Positions 41,354-50,211 of a DNA stretch of 52,482 nt are shown here, piece by piece (positions within the stretch are counted from its first letter, which is position 1; every line of letters begins with the position of its first letter). The notes below the pieces were generated by a model. That model ran no database searches. It saw only the letters and a list, made by a program, of their open reading frames with translations, and was not told the DNA's origin. The translations under genes and the position numbers were made by a program. Origin of the DNA: Streptomyces sporangiiformans (GTDB taxonomy: Bacteria > Actinomycetota > Actinomycetes > Streptomycetales > Streptomycetaceae); NCBI RefSeq assembly GCF_005768555.2, contig NZ_VCHX02000343.1, forward strand, positions 1 through 52,482, read 5' to 3'.

Positions 41354-42739
41354 ATGACCAGATTCGAACAGCCTTCCCGCAGAACGCTCCTGAGCGCGGT
41401 GGTGGTCGCGGCAGCGGCGAGTGCCACGAGTCCGGTGGCTTCCGCGAGCTCGGCCGCGGGCGCCCATGCGCCGACTCGCGCCGCGCAGGCCTCGTCGAAG
41501 GTGCGGGCCGCCCGGGTGGACAACCGCGCCTGGACCTCGTACAACGACTGGCGCGGCGGCACCGCGGAGGGCACCCGGGCCGCCTCGGGAGCACGCCCGG
41601 GCCTGGTGATGGCGTCCCCCGCGGGCCGTGTCGACTACACGGACCCGCACACCGGCAGGACCGCCGCCTGGGAGTACGCGCGCTGGACGTCGTCCGTCCA
41701 CCGCCTTGCCGTCCCCTCGACCGAGGTCATCGCCTCCTGGAACGCGCGCACCCCGGCCGGCACCTGGCTCCAGGTCGAGCTGCGCGGCAGGTACTCCGAC
41801 GGCACGAACACCCCCTGGTACGTGATGGGCCGATGGGCGGCCGGCGACCAGGACATCAGGCGCACCTCGGTGGACGACCAGAGCGACGGCAAGAGCAGCA
41901 TCTGGACGGACACCTTCGCCATCGACGACGCGGCCTCGGGGCTGCGCCTGGTCTCGTACCGGCTGCGGCTGACCCTGTACCGCAAGCCCGGCGCCAGGAT
42001 CACGCCCACCGTGTGGCGGCTCGGTGCCATGGGCTCCGACATCCCGGACCGCTTCACCGTCCCGGCCTCGACGCCCGGTCTCACCCGGGAGCTGAAGGTT
42101 CCGCGCTACTCGCAGGAGATCCACGCGGGCCAGTACCCGGAGTACGACAACGGCGGCGAAGCCTGGTGCAGCCCCACCTCCTCGCAGATGATCATCGAGT
42201 ACTGGGGGCGGAAGCCCACGGCCGAGGACCTGGCATGGGTCAATCCGCAGTACGCGGATCCGCAGGTGTGCCATGCTGCCCGGTTCACCTACGACTACCA
42301 GTACGCGGGCTGTGGCAACTGGCCCTTCAACGCCGCCTACGCCGCCACGTACCGGGATCTTCAGGGCGTGGTGACGCGGCTCGGTTCCCTCACCGAGCTG
42401 GAGACACTGATCGCGGCGGGCATCCCGGTCATCACGTCCCAGTCGTTCCTCGCGTCTGAGCTGACGGGGGCCGGTTACGGTACCGCGGGCCATCTGATGA
42501 CCGTCATTGGATTCACCGCCGACGGCGACGTGATCGCCAACGACCCGGCCTCGCCGAGCAACGCGGCGGTGCGGCGTGTGTACCGGCGGCGCGAGTGGGA
42601 GAACATCTGGCTCCGTACCAAGAGGTACAACGCCTCCGGGAAGGTGGTCTCCGGCACCGGCGGCGTCTGCTACCTGTACTTCCCGGCGCAGCCCACGGCA
42701 CGCCAGCGGACGGCACTGGCGAAGGTCGGCATCCGCTGA
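41354..42739 (+). CDS. Secreted C39-like cysteine peptidase (Tat signal)
   Basis: 461 residues. A twin-arginine signal (RRTLLSAVVVAAAASATS) is at residues 8-25. After a beta-rich domain, the C39-like core is in the last 200 residues: NGGEAWCSPTSSQMIIEYWG (catalytic Cys), GHLMTVIGF (His) and ANDPASPSN (Asp). The Cys sits in the position of bacteriocin-processing C39 peptidases but no ABC partner is present. The physiological substrate is unknown; cell-wall or secreted proteins are likely. ATG 41354 chosen because the Tat signal starts there. Confidence 0.9.
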   Translation: MTRFEQPSRRTLLSAVVVAAAASATSPVASASSAAGAHAPTRAAQASSKVRAARVDNRAWTSYNDWRGGTAEGTRAASGARPGLVMASPAGRVDYTDPHTGRTAAWEYARWTSSVHRLAVPSTEVIASWNARTPAGTWLQVELRGRYSDGTNTPWYVMGRWAAGDQDIRRTSVDDQSDGKSSIWTDTFAIDDAASGLRLVSYRLRLTLYRKPGARITPTVWRLGAMGSDIPDRFTVPASTPGLTRELKVPRYSQEIHAGQYPEYDNGGEAWCSPTSSQMIIEYWGRKPTAEDLAWVNPQYADPQVCHAARFTYDYQYAGCGNWPFNAAYAATYRDLQGVVTRLGSLTELETLIAAGIPVITSQSFLASELTGAGYGTAGHLMTVIGFTADGDVIANDPASPSNAAVRRVYRRREWENIWLRTKRYNASGKVVSGTGGVCYLYFPAQPTARQRTALAKVGIR

Positions 42740-42903
42740 GCAGGGGAGACTCGGCTGGTCGAGGCGCTGATCGAAGGCGCCTCGGCTGATCAAGAACCCT
42801 CTCCGGCGTGACCAAGCTCTCTCCCGAAAGAGCCCGTTCCGGTGGCAAGGTGGACAGACCGGTGGGGGGAGTCCGCCAACCCAGACGACGCGAGCGAGCT
42901 GCC

Positions 42904-43050
42904 ATGACCGTGACCTCTGCCACCGCCGGACGCCTGCGCACCCGCACCGGCGGCCCCAAGGACGACGGCCCGAAGATCCTGGAACACCTCGCGGGCTGGA
43001 CCTTCGTGGTGGTGCTCGCGATGCTCGTCACGCAGCTCGGCCTGATCTGA
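42904..43050 (+). CDS. Small membrane protein (SCO1431-like)
   Basis: 48 residues. A polar start (TAGRLRTRTGGPKDDGPKILE) is followed by one helix (GWTFVVVLAMLVTQLGL). It resembles the small membrane protein called SCO1431 family, by recall and position. ATG at 42904; an earlier ATG at 42808 would add 32 residues with low conservation. Function unknown. Confidence 0.75.
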   Translation: MTVTSATAGRLRTRTGGPKDDGPKILEHLAGWTFVVVLAMLVTQLGLI

Positions 43051-43187
43051 CGGCGGGCGGCCCAGCCGCGCCTCTGGGGGTGTTCTTTGGGGCTCTCCCT
43101 AGTCGTCGAAGAGAGTCGAACGGGCCGATGACGGGGTCTGCCATACTGCCTGCGGATGTCCGCGGCAGTGGGAGACCAGGGTCGAAA

Positions 43188-43847
43188 GTGAACGACAGCC
43201 AACAGCGCGGCGTCGGCCGCCCACGGGTGCGCGGCACGGACCGCTCCGTGGCCCGTCGTGCCGAACTCATCGCCATCGGACGGAAGTTATTCGCCGACAC
43301 GTCCTACGACGCGCTGTCGATGGACGACATCGCGAAGCAGGCTCACGTGGCCAAGGGCTTGATCTACTACTACTTCAAGTCCAAGCGCGGCTACTACCTG
43401 GCGATCATCGAGGACTCGGTCGCCGAGCTGGTCTCCCGGGCGGCCGGCGGCCTCGAACTGCCGCCCCGGGAACGGGTGCACCGCACCATCGACGGCTATC
43501 TGCGCTACGCCGAACTCCACCAGGCCGCCTACCGCGCGATCATCAGCGGCGGCGTCGGCTTCGACGCCGAGGTGCAGGCCATACGAGACGAAGTGCGCGA
43601 AGCCATCGTCGAGACCATCGCCGAAGGAGCGTACGGGCGGCGTGAGGTCGGCCCCCTGCCGCGTACGGCGCTGCTCGGCTGGCTCTGCAGCGTCGAGGGC
43701 GCCACCCTCGACTGGATCGACCACCAGACGCTGTCGCGCGACGTCATGCGCGAACTGCTCGTGAAGATGCTCGGTGGTGTACTGCAAGCCATCGAGGAAC
43801 TCGACCCCGCGTATCCCGCGCCCGAAGCCGCCCATCAGGGTGTCTGA
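43188..43847 (+). CDS. TetR-family regulator with a TTA codon
   Basis: About 219 residues. The HTH is at residues 22-70: GRKLFADTSYDALSMDDIAKQ, then VAKGLIYYYFKSKRGYY. The C-terminal ligand domain is VSRAAGGLELPPRERVHRTIDGYLRYAEL on. Codon 34 (43287-43289) is TTA in GRKLFADT, so this regulator is a good bldA target. The GTG at 43188 has a weak ribosome site, so the start is uncertain. The gene ahead codes for a small membrane protein, the gene behind is a convergent chitinase. The genes it controls are unknown. Confidence 0.9.
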   Translation: MNDSQQRGVGRPRVRGTDRSVARRAELIAIGRKLFADTSYDALSMDDIAKQAHVAKGLIYYYFKSKRGYYLAIIEDSVAELVSRAAGGLELPPRERVHRTIDGYLRYAELHQAAYRAIISGGVGFDAEVQAIRDEVREAIVETIAEGAYGRREVGPLPRTALLGWLCSVEGATLDWIDHQTLSRDVMRELLVKMLGGVLQAIEELDPAYPAPEAAHQGV

Positions 43848-43868
43848 CTGACCGGGGCGCCCGGGCGA

Positions 43869-43895
43869 AGGCGGGGGTCGACGAACCCCCCGCCT
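43869..43895. terminator. Bidirectional hairpin between TetR gene and chitinase
   Basis: AGGCGGGGGT (43869-43878) pairs with ACCCCCCGCCT (43885-43895) with one bulged C around GCGACGA-like loop bases, in the gap between convergent genes. Confidence 0.6.
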
Positions 43896-43942
43896 CCTTG
43901 CGGTACGGACTGCCGTACGCGCCGTTTTCCGTACGGGCCGGG

Positions 43943-45232
43943 CTAGTTGATTGCCTTGATCAGCTCGCCGTTCGGCGTGTCACCGCTCAGCTCCCAGAAG
44001 AAGGTGCCTCCCAGGCCCTGCTGGTTCTTGTAGGTCATCTTCCCGGCGATGGTCGACGGAGTGTCGTAACTCCACCAGTTGTTCCCGCACTTCGCGTAGG
44101 CCGTGCCGCCGACGGTGCCGGTTGCCGGGCACTTCGTCTTGAGCACCTTGTAGTCCTCGATGCCCTGCTCGTACGTCCCCGCCGCCGGGCCGGTCGCACT
44201 GCCGCCGGGCGCCGCCTGGGTGACACCGGTCCAACCGCGCCCGTAGAAGCCGATGCCGAGCAGCAGCTTCGAGGCCGGGATGCCGAGCCCCTTGAGCTTC
44301 GCGATCGTCGCGGAGGTGTGGTAACCCGCCTTCGGAATCCCGGAGTACGAGTTCAGCGGCGAGTGCGGAGCCGTCGGGCCGGTCGCGTCCCAGGCACCGA
44401 AGAAGTCGTACGTCATCGGGTTGTACCAGTTGACGTACTGCGCGGCGCCCGCGTAGTCCGCCGCGTCGATCTTGCCGCCGCTCGTGGCGTCGGCCGGGAT
44501 CGCCGACGTGACGAGCGCGGAACCGCCGAACTTGGCGCGGACCGCCGACATCAGGTTCCGGTACGCCGCCCTCCCGCTGGTGTCGCAGGTCAGACCGCAT
44601 GCGTTGGGGTACTCCCAGTCGATGTCGATCCCGTCGAAGACGTCCGCCCACTTGGAGTTCTCGACCAGGTCGTAGCAGGACTGGGCGAAGGCGGCCGGGT
44701 TCCTGGCGGCCTCGGTGAAGCCGCCGGACCAGGTCCAGCCGCCGAAGGACCAGAGGACCTTGAGGTTCGGATGGAGCTTCTTGAGCTCGCGCAGCTGGTT
44801 GAAGGTACCGCGCAGGGGCTGGTCCCAGGTGTCGGCGACACCGTCGACGGATTCGGCCGCGGTGTACGTCCGCTCGGTCGCCGCGTAGGAGTCACCCATG
44901 GCGCACTTGCCGCCGGTGACATTGCCGAAGGCGTAGTTGATGTGAGTCAGCTTGGCCGCCGAGCCGGACGTCCTGATGTTCTTGACGAGGTACTTGCGGT
45001 CGTAGGTACCCCATTCGGTGAAGTAGCCGACGACCGTGGAGCCGGCGGCCTTCGGCGTTGATGCGGCCTGCGGTGTCGATCCGGCCTGCGGCGTCGATCC
45101 GGCCCGCTGCGCCGGTCCGGCCGCGGCGGCTGAGCCCGCGCCGGCGAGCAGCCCCGCGCCGAGGACGGCGCAGCACGCGGCGGAGACGAACGCCCGGAAG
45201 CGGACGCGGAGTTGTAGCGGTCTGAGCATCAT
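43943..45232 (-). CDS. chiD: GH18 chitinase, secreted, no binding module
   Basis: 429 residues with an N-terminal signal (LRVRFRAFVSAACCAVLGAGLLAGAG), then a low-complexity linker (GSTPQA repeats, from 18-bp DNA repeats at 45060-45113) and the GH18 barrel. The active motif is DGIDIDWEYP (DxxDxDxE), and GGWTWSGGF is the second conserved strand. No chitin-binding module, so it is a compact chitinase; the repeat linker stands where one often sits. The start ATG-ATG at 45232 has GAGGAG upstream. Gene position matches S. coelicolor chiD, by recall. Regulated through the dre-type sites upstream. Confidence 0.93.
   Translation of the reverse strand: MMLRPLQLRVRFRAFVSAACCAVLGAGLLAGAGSAAAAGPAQRAGSTPQAGSTPQAASTPKAAGSTVVGYFTEWGTYDRKYLVKNIRTSGSAAKLTHINYAFGNVTGGKCAMGDSYAATERTYTAAESVDGVADTWDQPLRGTFNQLRELKKLHPNLKVLWSFGGWTWSGGFTEAARNPAAFAQSCYDLVENSKWADVFDGIDIDWEYPNACGLTCDTSGRAAYRNLMSAVRAKFGGSALVTSAIPADATSGGKIDAADYAGAAQYVNWYNPMTYDFFGAWDATGPTAPHSPLNSYSGIPKAGYHTSATIAKLKGLGIPASKLLLGIGFYGRGWTGVTQAAPGGSATGPAAGTYEQGIEDYKVLKTKCPATGTVGGTAYAKCGNNWWSYDTPSTIAGKMTYKNQQGLGGTFFWELSGDTPNGELIKAIN
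45060..45113 (-). repeat. 18-bp repeats in the chitinase linker
   Basis: Three units (45060-45077, 45078-45095, 45096-45113) differing at a few bases encode the GSTPQA-like linker. Confidence 0.7.
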
Positions 45233-45337
45233 GTCTCCTCGTGGGGAGGGGAGCGTGGGGTTGGTGCCTGGACCTGGTGAAGACGTGCGTGATCTGCCCT
45301 GCGCGTTTGACATGAACGCGCCGGAGCGTTGAGGGAA

Positions 45338-45379
45338 ACGGTAGGAGGACTAGACCAGCTGGGTCAATGGTCCGGACCA
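45338..45379 (-). promoter_or_regulatory. Chitinase promoter with two DasR-type sites
   Basis: Minus strand: TTGACC (45367-45362), 18-base spacer, TACCGT (45343-45338). Site 1, TGGTCTAGTCCT, is in the spacer (45357-45346) and site 2, TGGTCCGGACCA, is at 45379-45368, 22 bases upstream, i.e. two helical turns. This is the classic direct repeat of Streptomyces chitinase promoters, bound by DasR and needed for chitin induction and glucose repression. Confidence 0.85.
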
Positions 45380-45610
45380 ATTTCGATGTGGTTTAATAAA
45401 CGGTCGTTAACTGGTGATGTGCTCTGCCGAACCGGGCATACTCACAGCGCCACAGCCGCTGGTCAGCTTCTCCCACTGCCTGAACGGCGCGGGGGGACCC
45501 TCGTCCGAGACCCGGAAGGGGAGCATCGGCTGGACGACGAAAGACCGGGCGGAGCCACCTCACCCCTGTGCGTGTCCGCCGAAGCGCCCGACAGGGAGGA
45601 GAGCGTCGCC

Positions 45611-46783
45611 ATGATCGACAGCGCGCCGCAGCCGGTGGACCGTGACCTGCCCACGGACGAGGCCCGGGATCTGATCTCGCTCGTCCGTGACATCACGCAG
45701 CGCGAGATCGCTCCCAAGGCGGCCGCGGAGGAGGACGCCGGGCGCTTCCCGCGCGACCTGTTCACCCTGCTCTCGGAGTCGGGGCTGCTCGGCCTTCCGT
45801 ACGACTCGGAGTACGGCGGCGGGGACCAGCCGTACGAGGTCTATCTCCAGGTTCTCGAGGAGCTGGCCGCGGCCCGGTTGACCGTCGGTCTCGGTGTCAG
45901 CGTGCACTCGCTGTCCTGTTACGCGCTTGCCCACTACGGCACCAAGGAACAGCAGGTCCAGCATCTGCCGGCCATGCTCGGCGGCGGCCTCCTGGGCGCG
46001 TACTGCCTCTCCGAGCCGTCGTCCGGGTCCGACGCCGCCGGCATGCGGACCAAAGCGGTGCGGGACGGTGACGAGTGGCTGCTCACCGGCACCAAGGCAT
46101 GGATCACGCACGGTGGCGTCGCCGACTTCTACACCGTGTTCGCGCGCAGCGGCGGCGAGGGGACACGCGGCATCACGGCGTTCCTGGTGCCGGGCGACGC
46201 GGAGGGGCTGAGCGCCGCGGTGCCCGAGAAGAAGATGGGCATGAAGGGCTCGCCCACGGCCCAGGTTCACCTCGACCGGGTGCGGATCTCCGACGACCGG
46301 CGCATCGGGGACGAAGGTCAGGGCTTCGCCATCGCCCTGTCGGCACTCGACTCGGGGCGGCTCGGCATCGCCGCCTGCGCGGTCGGTGTGGCCCAGGCGG
46401 CTCTCGACGAGGCGGTCGCCTACGCCACCGCGCGCGAGCAGTTCGGCCGGCGGATCTCGGACTTCCAGGGCATGCGCTTCATGCTCGCGGACATGGCGAC
46501 GCAGATCGAGGCGGGCCGGGCGCTCTACCTCGCCGCCGCGCGACTGCGTGACGCGGGGCGGCCGTTCGCCAAGCAGGCGGCCATGGCGAAGCTGCTGTGC
46601 ACGGACGCCGCGATGAAGGTCACCACGGACGCCGTCCAGGTGCTCGGCGGGTACGGCTACACCGCGGACTTCCCCGTGGAGCGCTTCATGCGCGAGGCCA
46701 AGGTGCTGCAGATCGTCGAGGGCACCAACCAGATCCAGCGGATGGTCATCGCCCGTCACCTCGTGGGTCCCGACTCGCGCTGA
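45611..46783 (+). CDS. Acyl-CoA dehydrogenase
   Basis: 390 residues. FAD-linked family features: PYDSEYGGGDQPYEVYL, AYCLSEPSSGSDAAGMRTKA with the flavin-binding loop, KMGMKGSPTAQVHLDRVRI, and the catalytic Glu in QIVEGTNQIQRMVIARHL near the end. It catalyses the first oxidation of acyl-CoA beta-oxidation. ATG 45611 chosen; the frame upstream is not conserved. A perfect 11-bp hairpin follows its stop (46821-46859). Confidence 0.95.
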   Translation: MIDSAPQPVDRDLPTDEARDLISLVRDITQREIAPKAAAEEDAGRFPRDLFTLLSESGLLGLPYDSEYGGGDQPYEVYLQVLEELAAARLTVGLGVSVHSLSCYALAHYGTKEQQVQHLPAMLGGGLLGAYCLSEPSSGSDAAGMRTKAVRDGDEWLLTGTKAWITHGGVADFYTVFARSGGEGTRGITAFLVPGDAEGLSAAVPEKKMGMKGSPTAQVHLDRVRISDDRRIGDEGQGFAIALSALDSGRLGIAACAVGVAQAALDEAVAYATAREQFGRRISDFQGMRFMLADMATQIEAGRALYLAAARLRDAGRPFAKQAAMAKLLCTDAAMKVTTDAVQVLGGYGYTADFPVERFMREAKVLQIVEGTNQIQRMVIARHLVGPDSR

Positions 46784-47057
46784 ACCGCCCGTACCCGTAC
46801 CCGTATCCGTACATGATCGAGGGCGCCACGAGCCGGACCCACTCGGGGTCGTGGCGCCCCGGCAGGGTCCGGCCGCGGTCGGACCAGGTGCGGATCAGGG
46901 CGCGGTAGATGGGGGGATCCGGGGGCTGCCGTCGAGGCTGCGGCTCCTGTGGATCCTGCGGCTCTGGTGATTCCTGGAGCCCGTGGTTAACCGATTCTGC
47001 GGGCACGGAAACGAGAATCCGGCGGCGACGGCTCGTCTCGGCATACGTTGCGGTCAT
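46746..47057 (-). CDS. Possible small hypothetical protein
   Basis: 103 codons on the minus strand, with a PPIYRALIRTWSDRGRTLPG stretch that reads like real protein and matches my memory of small actinobacterial proteins. It overlaps the last 38 bases of the acyl-CoA dehydrogenase. Against it: no ribosome site, and the perfect hairpin 46821-46859 lies inside the frame. A YGYGYGYG tract comes from a GTACCC hexamer repeat. Confidence 0.45.
   Translation of the reverse strand: MTATYAETSRRRRILVSVPAESVNHGLQESPEPQDPQEPQPRRQPPDPPIYRALIRTWSDRGRTLPGRHDPEWVRLVAPSIMYGYGYGYGRFSASRDPRGDGR
46821..46859 (+). terminator. Hairpin terminator after acyl-CoA dehydrogenase
   Basis: Arms GGGCGCCACGA (46821-46831) and TCGTGGCGCCC (46849-46859), perfect 11-bp stem, 38 bases after the dehydrogenase stop. 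Confidence 0.7.
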
Positions 47058-47116
47058 ACCAGGGCAACGCGTCCACGGGTGGACAGGTCACCGGCCCGCT
47101 GATTCGCCCGTCAGTT

Positions 47117-47197
47117 CACGGTCGGCCCGTACGGGTTCACGGTGGGCCGTACGGGGTCATGGTCGGCCGTACGGGGTCGCGGCCGGCCATGCTGGTC
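47117..47197. repeat. ~20-bp tandem repeats of GGTCGGCCGTACGGGG type
   Basis: Copies begin at 47117, 47138, 47158 and a degenerate fourth at 47178 (through 47197). They lie between the acyl-CoA dehydrogenase end and the DUF-like gene at 47369. The region 47058-47368 otherwise has no gene that I support. Confidence 0.75.
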
Positions 47198-47368
47198 GTT
47201 CAAAGCCACCGCCCCGGTCGGCCTGCTCAGTCCGCTTCGGTGCGGCTGTCGTCCTGGCGGACCGGACACACTGATCCTGCACCACGGCAGCCCGCGAGCC
47301 ATGGTGCAGGGCAGCTACGAAAGACCGAGCCGGTTCGACGAGAGCGCTGCCTGAGCGCCCCGGACCGG

Positions 47369-47806
47369 TCAGGCGGCCTGTCGGCGCAGTACCGGCACCC
47401 GCATGGGACGCGAGCCGGGGCCACCGACGTGCGAGAAGGGCTGTGTCCGCCAATCGAGCCCCTGAGGGAGCGTCAACAGCAGGGCGGTGTCCTGCTCCTG
47501 AGCCTCCATCGACTCGTCGGCGGGCCGGGCCTCGGCCGCCGCGCGGCCCGTACCGGCACACACCGTGAGCCCGAACGGGTTCCACGGCGTCGCGCACAGC
47601 GCGTGCTCGGGCAGGACCTCCTCGTCCGCCAGGAGCGCGATGGGCTGCGCGCAGTCCGGGCAGATCACCCGGTACATCTCAAAAGTGTCATACGCGTCGA
47701 ATTCTTCACCGTCGGCGGCGTCCGGTTCGACGCCCTCCGGCTCGGGCTCGACGACCGGCTTCAGCCGCTTGGGCGCGGTACGACCAGGGCGCTTCAGACT
47801 CTGCAT
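47369..47806 (-). CDS. Hypothetical protein with zinc-ribbon-like CxxC
   Basis: 145 residues; starts MQSLKRPGRTAPKRLKPVV, followed by an acidic stretch (EPEGVEPDAADGEEFDAYD) and VICPDCAQPIALLADEEVLPEHALCATPWNPFGLTVCAG with CPDC and two later Cys that could bind zinc. ATG 47806 has GGGGAG upstream. I do not recognise the family. It might be a small adaptor or RNA-binding protein, but this is a guess. Confidence 0.78.
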   Translation of the reverse strand: MQSLKRPGRTAPKRLKPVVEPEPEGVEPDAADGEEFDAYDTFEMYRVICPDCAQPIALLADEEVLPEHALCATPWNPFGLTVCAGTGRAAAEARPADESMEAQEQDTALLLTLPQGLDWRTQPFSHVGGPGSRPMRVPVLRRQAA

Positions 47807-48073
47807 ATGGGTTTCTCCCCCTCGGGTGGGCCGACAAGGCGCTGCGGCCTCGACCAAAGCAAGCACTTCCCGTCCCGTCTCGGCGGTAATCACGAGAACA
47901 TCACGAAACCTGTAACCACACTGTGGCCTTCGTCACATGCTGCCCGCAGGTGCCCGTGGCGGTGGATTTGTCCCCCGCATGGCTGACGGGCTCCGCCCGG
48001 GCACATCACAAACCGGGTATGACCAGGGCCGCTGAGGTATCCGAGAGATCAAGAGCCCTGTAGGTTCTGCGCC
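47807..48073. other. Divergent region between hypothetical protein and Lrp gene
   Basis: 267 bases upstream of both genes, carrying their promoters. No clear operator or hairpin was defined. Confidence 0.4.
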
Positions 48074-48514
48074 ATGGAGGAGCTGGACCGACAGATTGTG
48101 CAGCTGCTCGTCGCGGACGGGCGGATGAGCTACACCGACCTGGGCAAGGCCACGGGTCTGTCCACGTCGGCCGTGCACCAGCGGGTGCGCCGGCTGGAAC
48201 AGCGCGGCGTCATCCGCGGCTATGCCGCGGTCGTCGACCCCGAGGCCGTCGGGCTGCCGATGACGGCCTTCATCTCGGTGAAGCCGTTCGACCCCAGCGC
48301 CCCGGACGACATCGCGGAACGCCTGTCGGACGTCCCGGAGATCGAGGCCTGCCACAGCGTCGCGGGCGACGAGAACTACATCCTCAAGGTCCGTGTCTCG
48401 ACGCCGCACGAACTGGAAGAGCTGCTCGCGCGCCTCCGCTCGCTGGCCGGCGTGTCGACGCGTACGACCGTGGTCCTTTCCACTCCGTACGAGGCACGGC
48501 CGCCCAGGATCTGA
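48074..48514 (+). CDS. Lrp/AsnC-family transcriptional regulator
   Basis: 146 residues: HTH (2-60; LDRQIVQLLVADGRMSYTDLGKATGLSTSAVHQRVRRLEQRG) and RAM domain (VVDPEAVGLPMTAFISVK onward; effector pocket SVAGDENYILKVRV). ATG at 48074. The amidohydrolase gene follows 74 bases on. The ligand and target genes are not evident; the CGCAAYGA sites found elsewhere are not near it. Confidence 0.93.
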   Translation: MEELDRQIVQLLVADGRMSYTDLGKATGLSTSAVHQRVRRLEQRGVIRGYAAVVDPEAVGLPMTAFISVKPFDPSAPDDIAERLSDVPEIEACHSVAGDENYILKVRVSTPHELEELLARLRSLAGVSTRTTVVLSTPYEARPPRI

Positions 48515-48588
48515 GTCCGGACCGGCAGCCTGCCCCCGCGCGCGGGGCGGGTGCGGGGCAGGTGTGCCAAGGGGCGAGACTGTTCCCC

Positions 48589-50211
48589 ATGAGTGAGAGC
48601 ACCGCCACCCCTCGTACCGTGCTGCTGCGCGGTGGGGAAGTCCACAGCCCCGCCGACCCGTTCGCCACCGCGATGGTCGTGGAACACGGGCAAGTCGCCT
48701 GGGTCGGCTCCGAGGGCGCGGCCGACGCGTTCGCCGACGGGGTCGACGAGGTGATGGACCTCGACGGTGCCCTGGTCACCCCGGCGTTCACCGACGCCCA
48801 CGTGCACACCACGGCGACCGGGCTCACCCTCACCGGCCTCGACCTGTCCGCCGCGCCCTCCCTGGAGGCGGCCCTCGCCCTCGTTCGCGACTTCGCGGCC
48901 GCCCGCCCCGCCGACCGGGTCCTCTTGGGCCACGGCTGGGACGCCGCCCGCTGGCCCGGAGGCCGACCGCCGACGCGGAGCGAACTCGACGAGGCCACCG
49001 GGGGCCGCCCGCTCTACCTCTCCCGCATCGACGTCCACTCGGCCGTCGCCAGCACGGCCCTCCTGGACCTGGTGCCGGGGATCACGGGACTCACGGGGTA
49101 CGAGGACGGCCCGCTGACCCGTGACGCCCACCACGCCGTGCGCGCCGCGGCACTCGGAGCCGTCACCCCCGCCCAGCGCAGCGAGGCCCAGCGCACGGCG
49201 CTCGCACACGCCGCCTCGCTCGGCATCGGTTCCCTCCACGAGTGCGCGGGCCCGGACATCTCCTCCGAGGACGACTTCACCGGGCTGCTGCGGCTCGCCG
49301 CCGAAGAGGCCAGCCCCAGGGTCGTCGGCTACTGGGCCGAGCAGGGGCAAGAGGGCATCGCGAAGGCCCGCGCCCTGGGCGCGATCGGCGCCGCGGGTGA
49401 CCTCTTCGTCGACGGGGCCCTCGGCTCGCACACGGCCTGCCTGCACCGGCCGTACGCGGACGCCGGCCACACCGGCACCGCCTACCTCGACGCCGCCGCC
49501 GTCGCCGCCCATGTGGTGGCCTCCACCGAGGCGGGCCTCCAGGCCGGGTTCCATGCCATCGGGGACGCCGCCGTGACCGCCGTGGTCGAGGGGGTGCGCG
49601 CAGCCGCCGAGAAGGTCGGTCCGGCCCGCGTACGGGCCGCCCGGCACCGCGTCGAGCACGCCGAGATGCTCACCCCCGAAACCATTGCCGGCTTCGCCGA
49701 GCTTGGACTCACCGCCTCCGTTCAGCCCGCCTTCGACGCGCTGTGGGGCGGCGAGGACGGCATGTACGCCCAGCGCCTGGGTGCCGAACGGGCCCGTACG
49801 CTCAACCCGTTCGCGGCACTGCTGCGCTCCGGCGTGCCGCTCGCCCTCGGTTCCGACAGCCCCGTCACTCCGCTCGACCCGTGGGGCACCGTCCGCGCCG
49901 CGGCCTTTCACCGGACACCGGAACACCGGGTCTCCGTACGGGCGGCCTTCACCGCGCACACACGGGGCGGGTGGCGGGCGATCGGCCGGGACGACGCGGG
50001 CGTCCTGGTGCCGGGCGCGCCCGCGGACTACGCCGTGTGGCGCACCGACGAACTCGTGGTGCAGGCCCCGGACGACCGGGTCGCCCGCTGGTCGACCGAC
50101 CCCCGCTCGGGCACCCCCGGACTGCCCGACCTGACGCCCGGGACGCGGCTCCCTGTCTGCCTGCGCACCGTGGTGGGCGGTCGAACCGTCTTCATGAGGC
50201 CGGACGAGTGA
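48589..50211 (+). CDS. Amidohydrolase family 3 (YtcJ-like)
   Basis: 540 residues, TIM-barrel metal hydrolase. The DAHVHTTATG metal loop (about residue 70), then KARALGAIGAAGDLFVDGALGSHT and HAIGDAAVTAVVEG, HRVEHAEMLTPETIAGFAELG and LALGSDSPVTPLDPW match the YtcJ/NfdA group (N-substituted formamide/amide deacylases). ATG 48589 chosen. Substrate not predictable. It follows an Lrp regulator. Confidence 0.92.
   Translation: MSESTATPRTVLLRGGEVHSPADPFATAMVVEHGQVAWVGSEGAADAFADGVDEVMDLDGALVTPAFTDAHVHTTATGLTLTGLDLSAAPSLEAALALVRDFAAARPADRVLLGHGWDAARWPGGRPPTRSELDEATGGRPLYLSRIDVHSAVASTALLDLVPGITGLTGYEDGPLTRDAHHAVRAAALGAVTPAQRSEAQRTALAHAASLGIGSLHECAGPDISSEDDFTGLLRLAAEEASPRVVGYWAEQGQEGIAKARALGAIGAAGDLFVDGALGSHTACLHRPYADAGHTGTAYLDAAAVAAHVVASTEAGLQAGFHAIGDAAVTAVVEGVRAAAEKVGPARVRAARHRVEHAEMLTPETIAGFAELGLTASVQPAFDALWGGEDGMYAQRLGAERARTLNPFAALLRSGVPLALGSDSPVTPLDPWGTVRAAAFHRTPEHRVSVRAAFTAHTRGGWRAIGRDDAGVLVPGAPADYAVWRTDELVVQAPDDRVARWSTDPRSGTPGLPDLTPGTRLPVCLRTVVGGRTVFMRPDE

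Noticed and set aside
47117..47197. CRISPR-like array
   Set aside because: Repeats are adjacent without unique spacers and only 3-4 copies; no cas gene.
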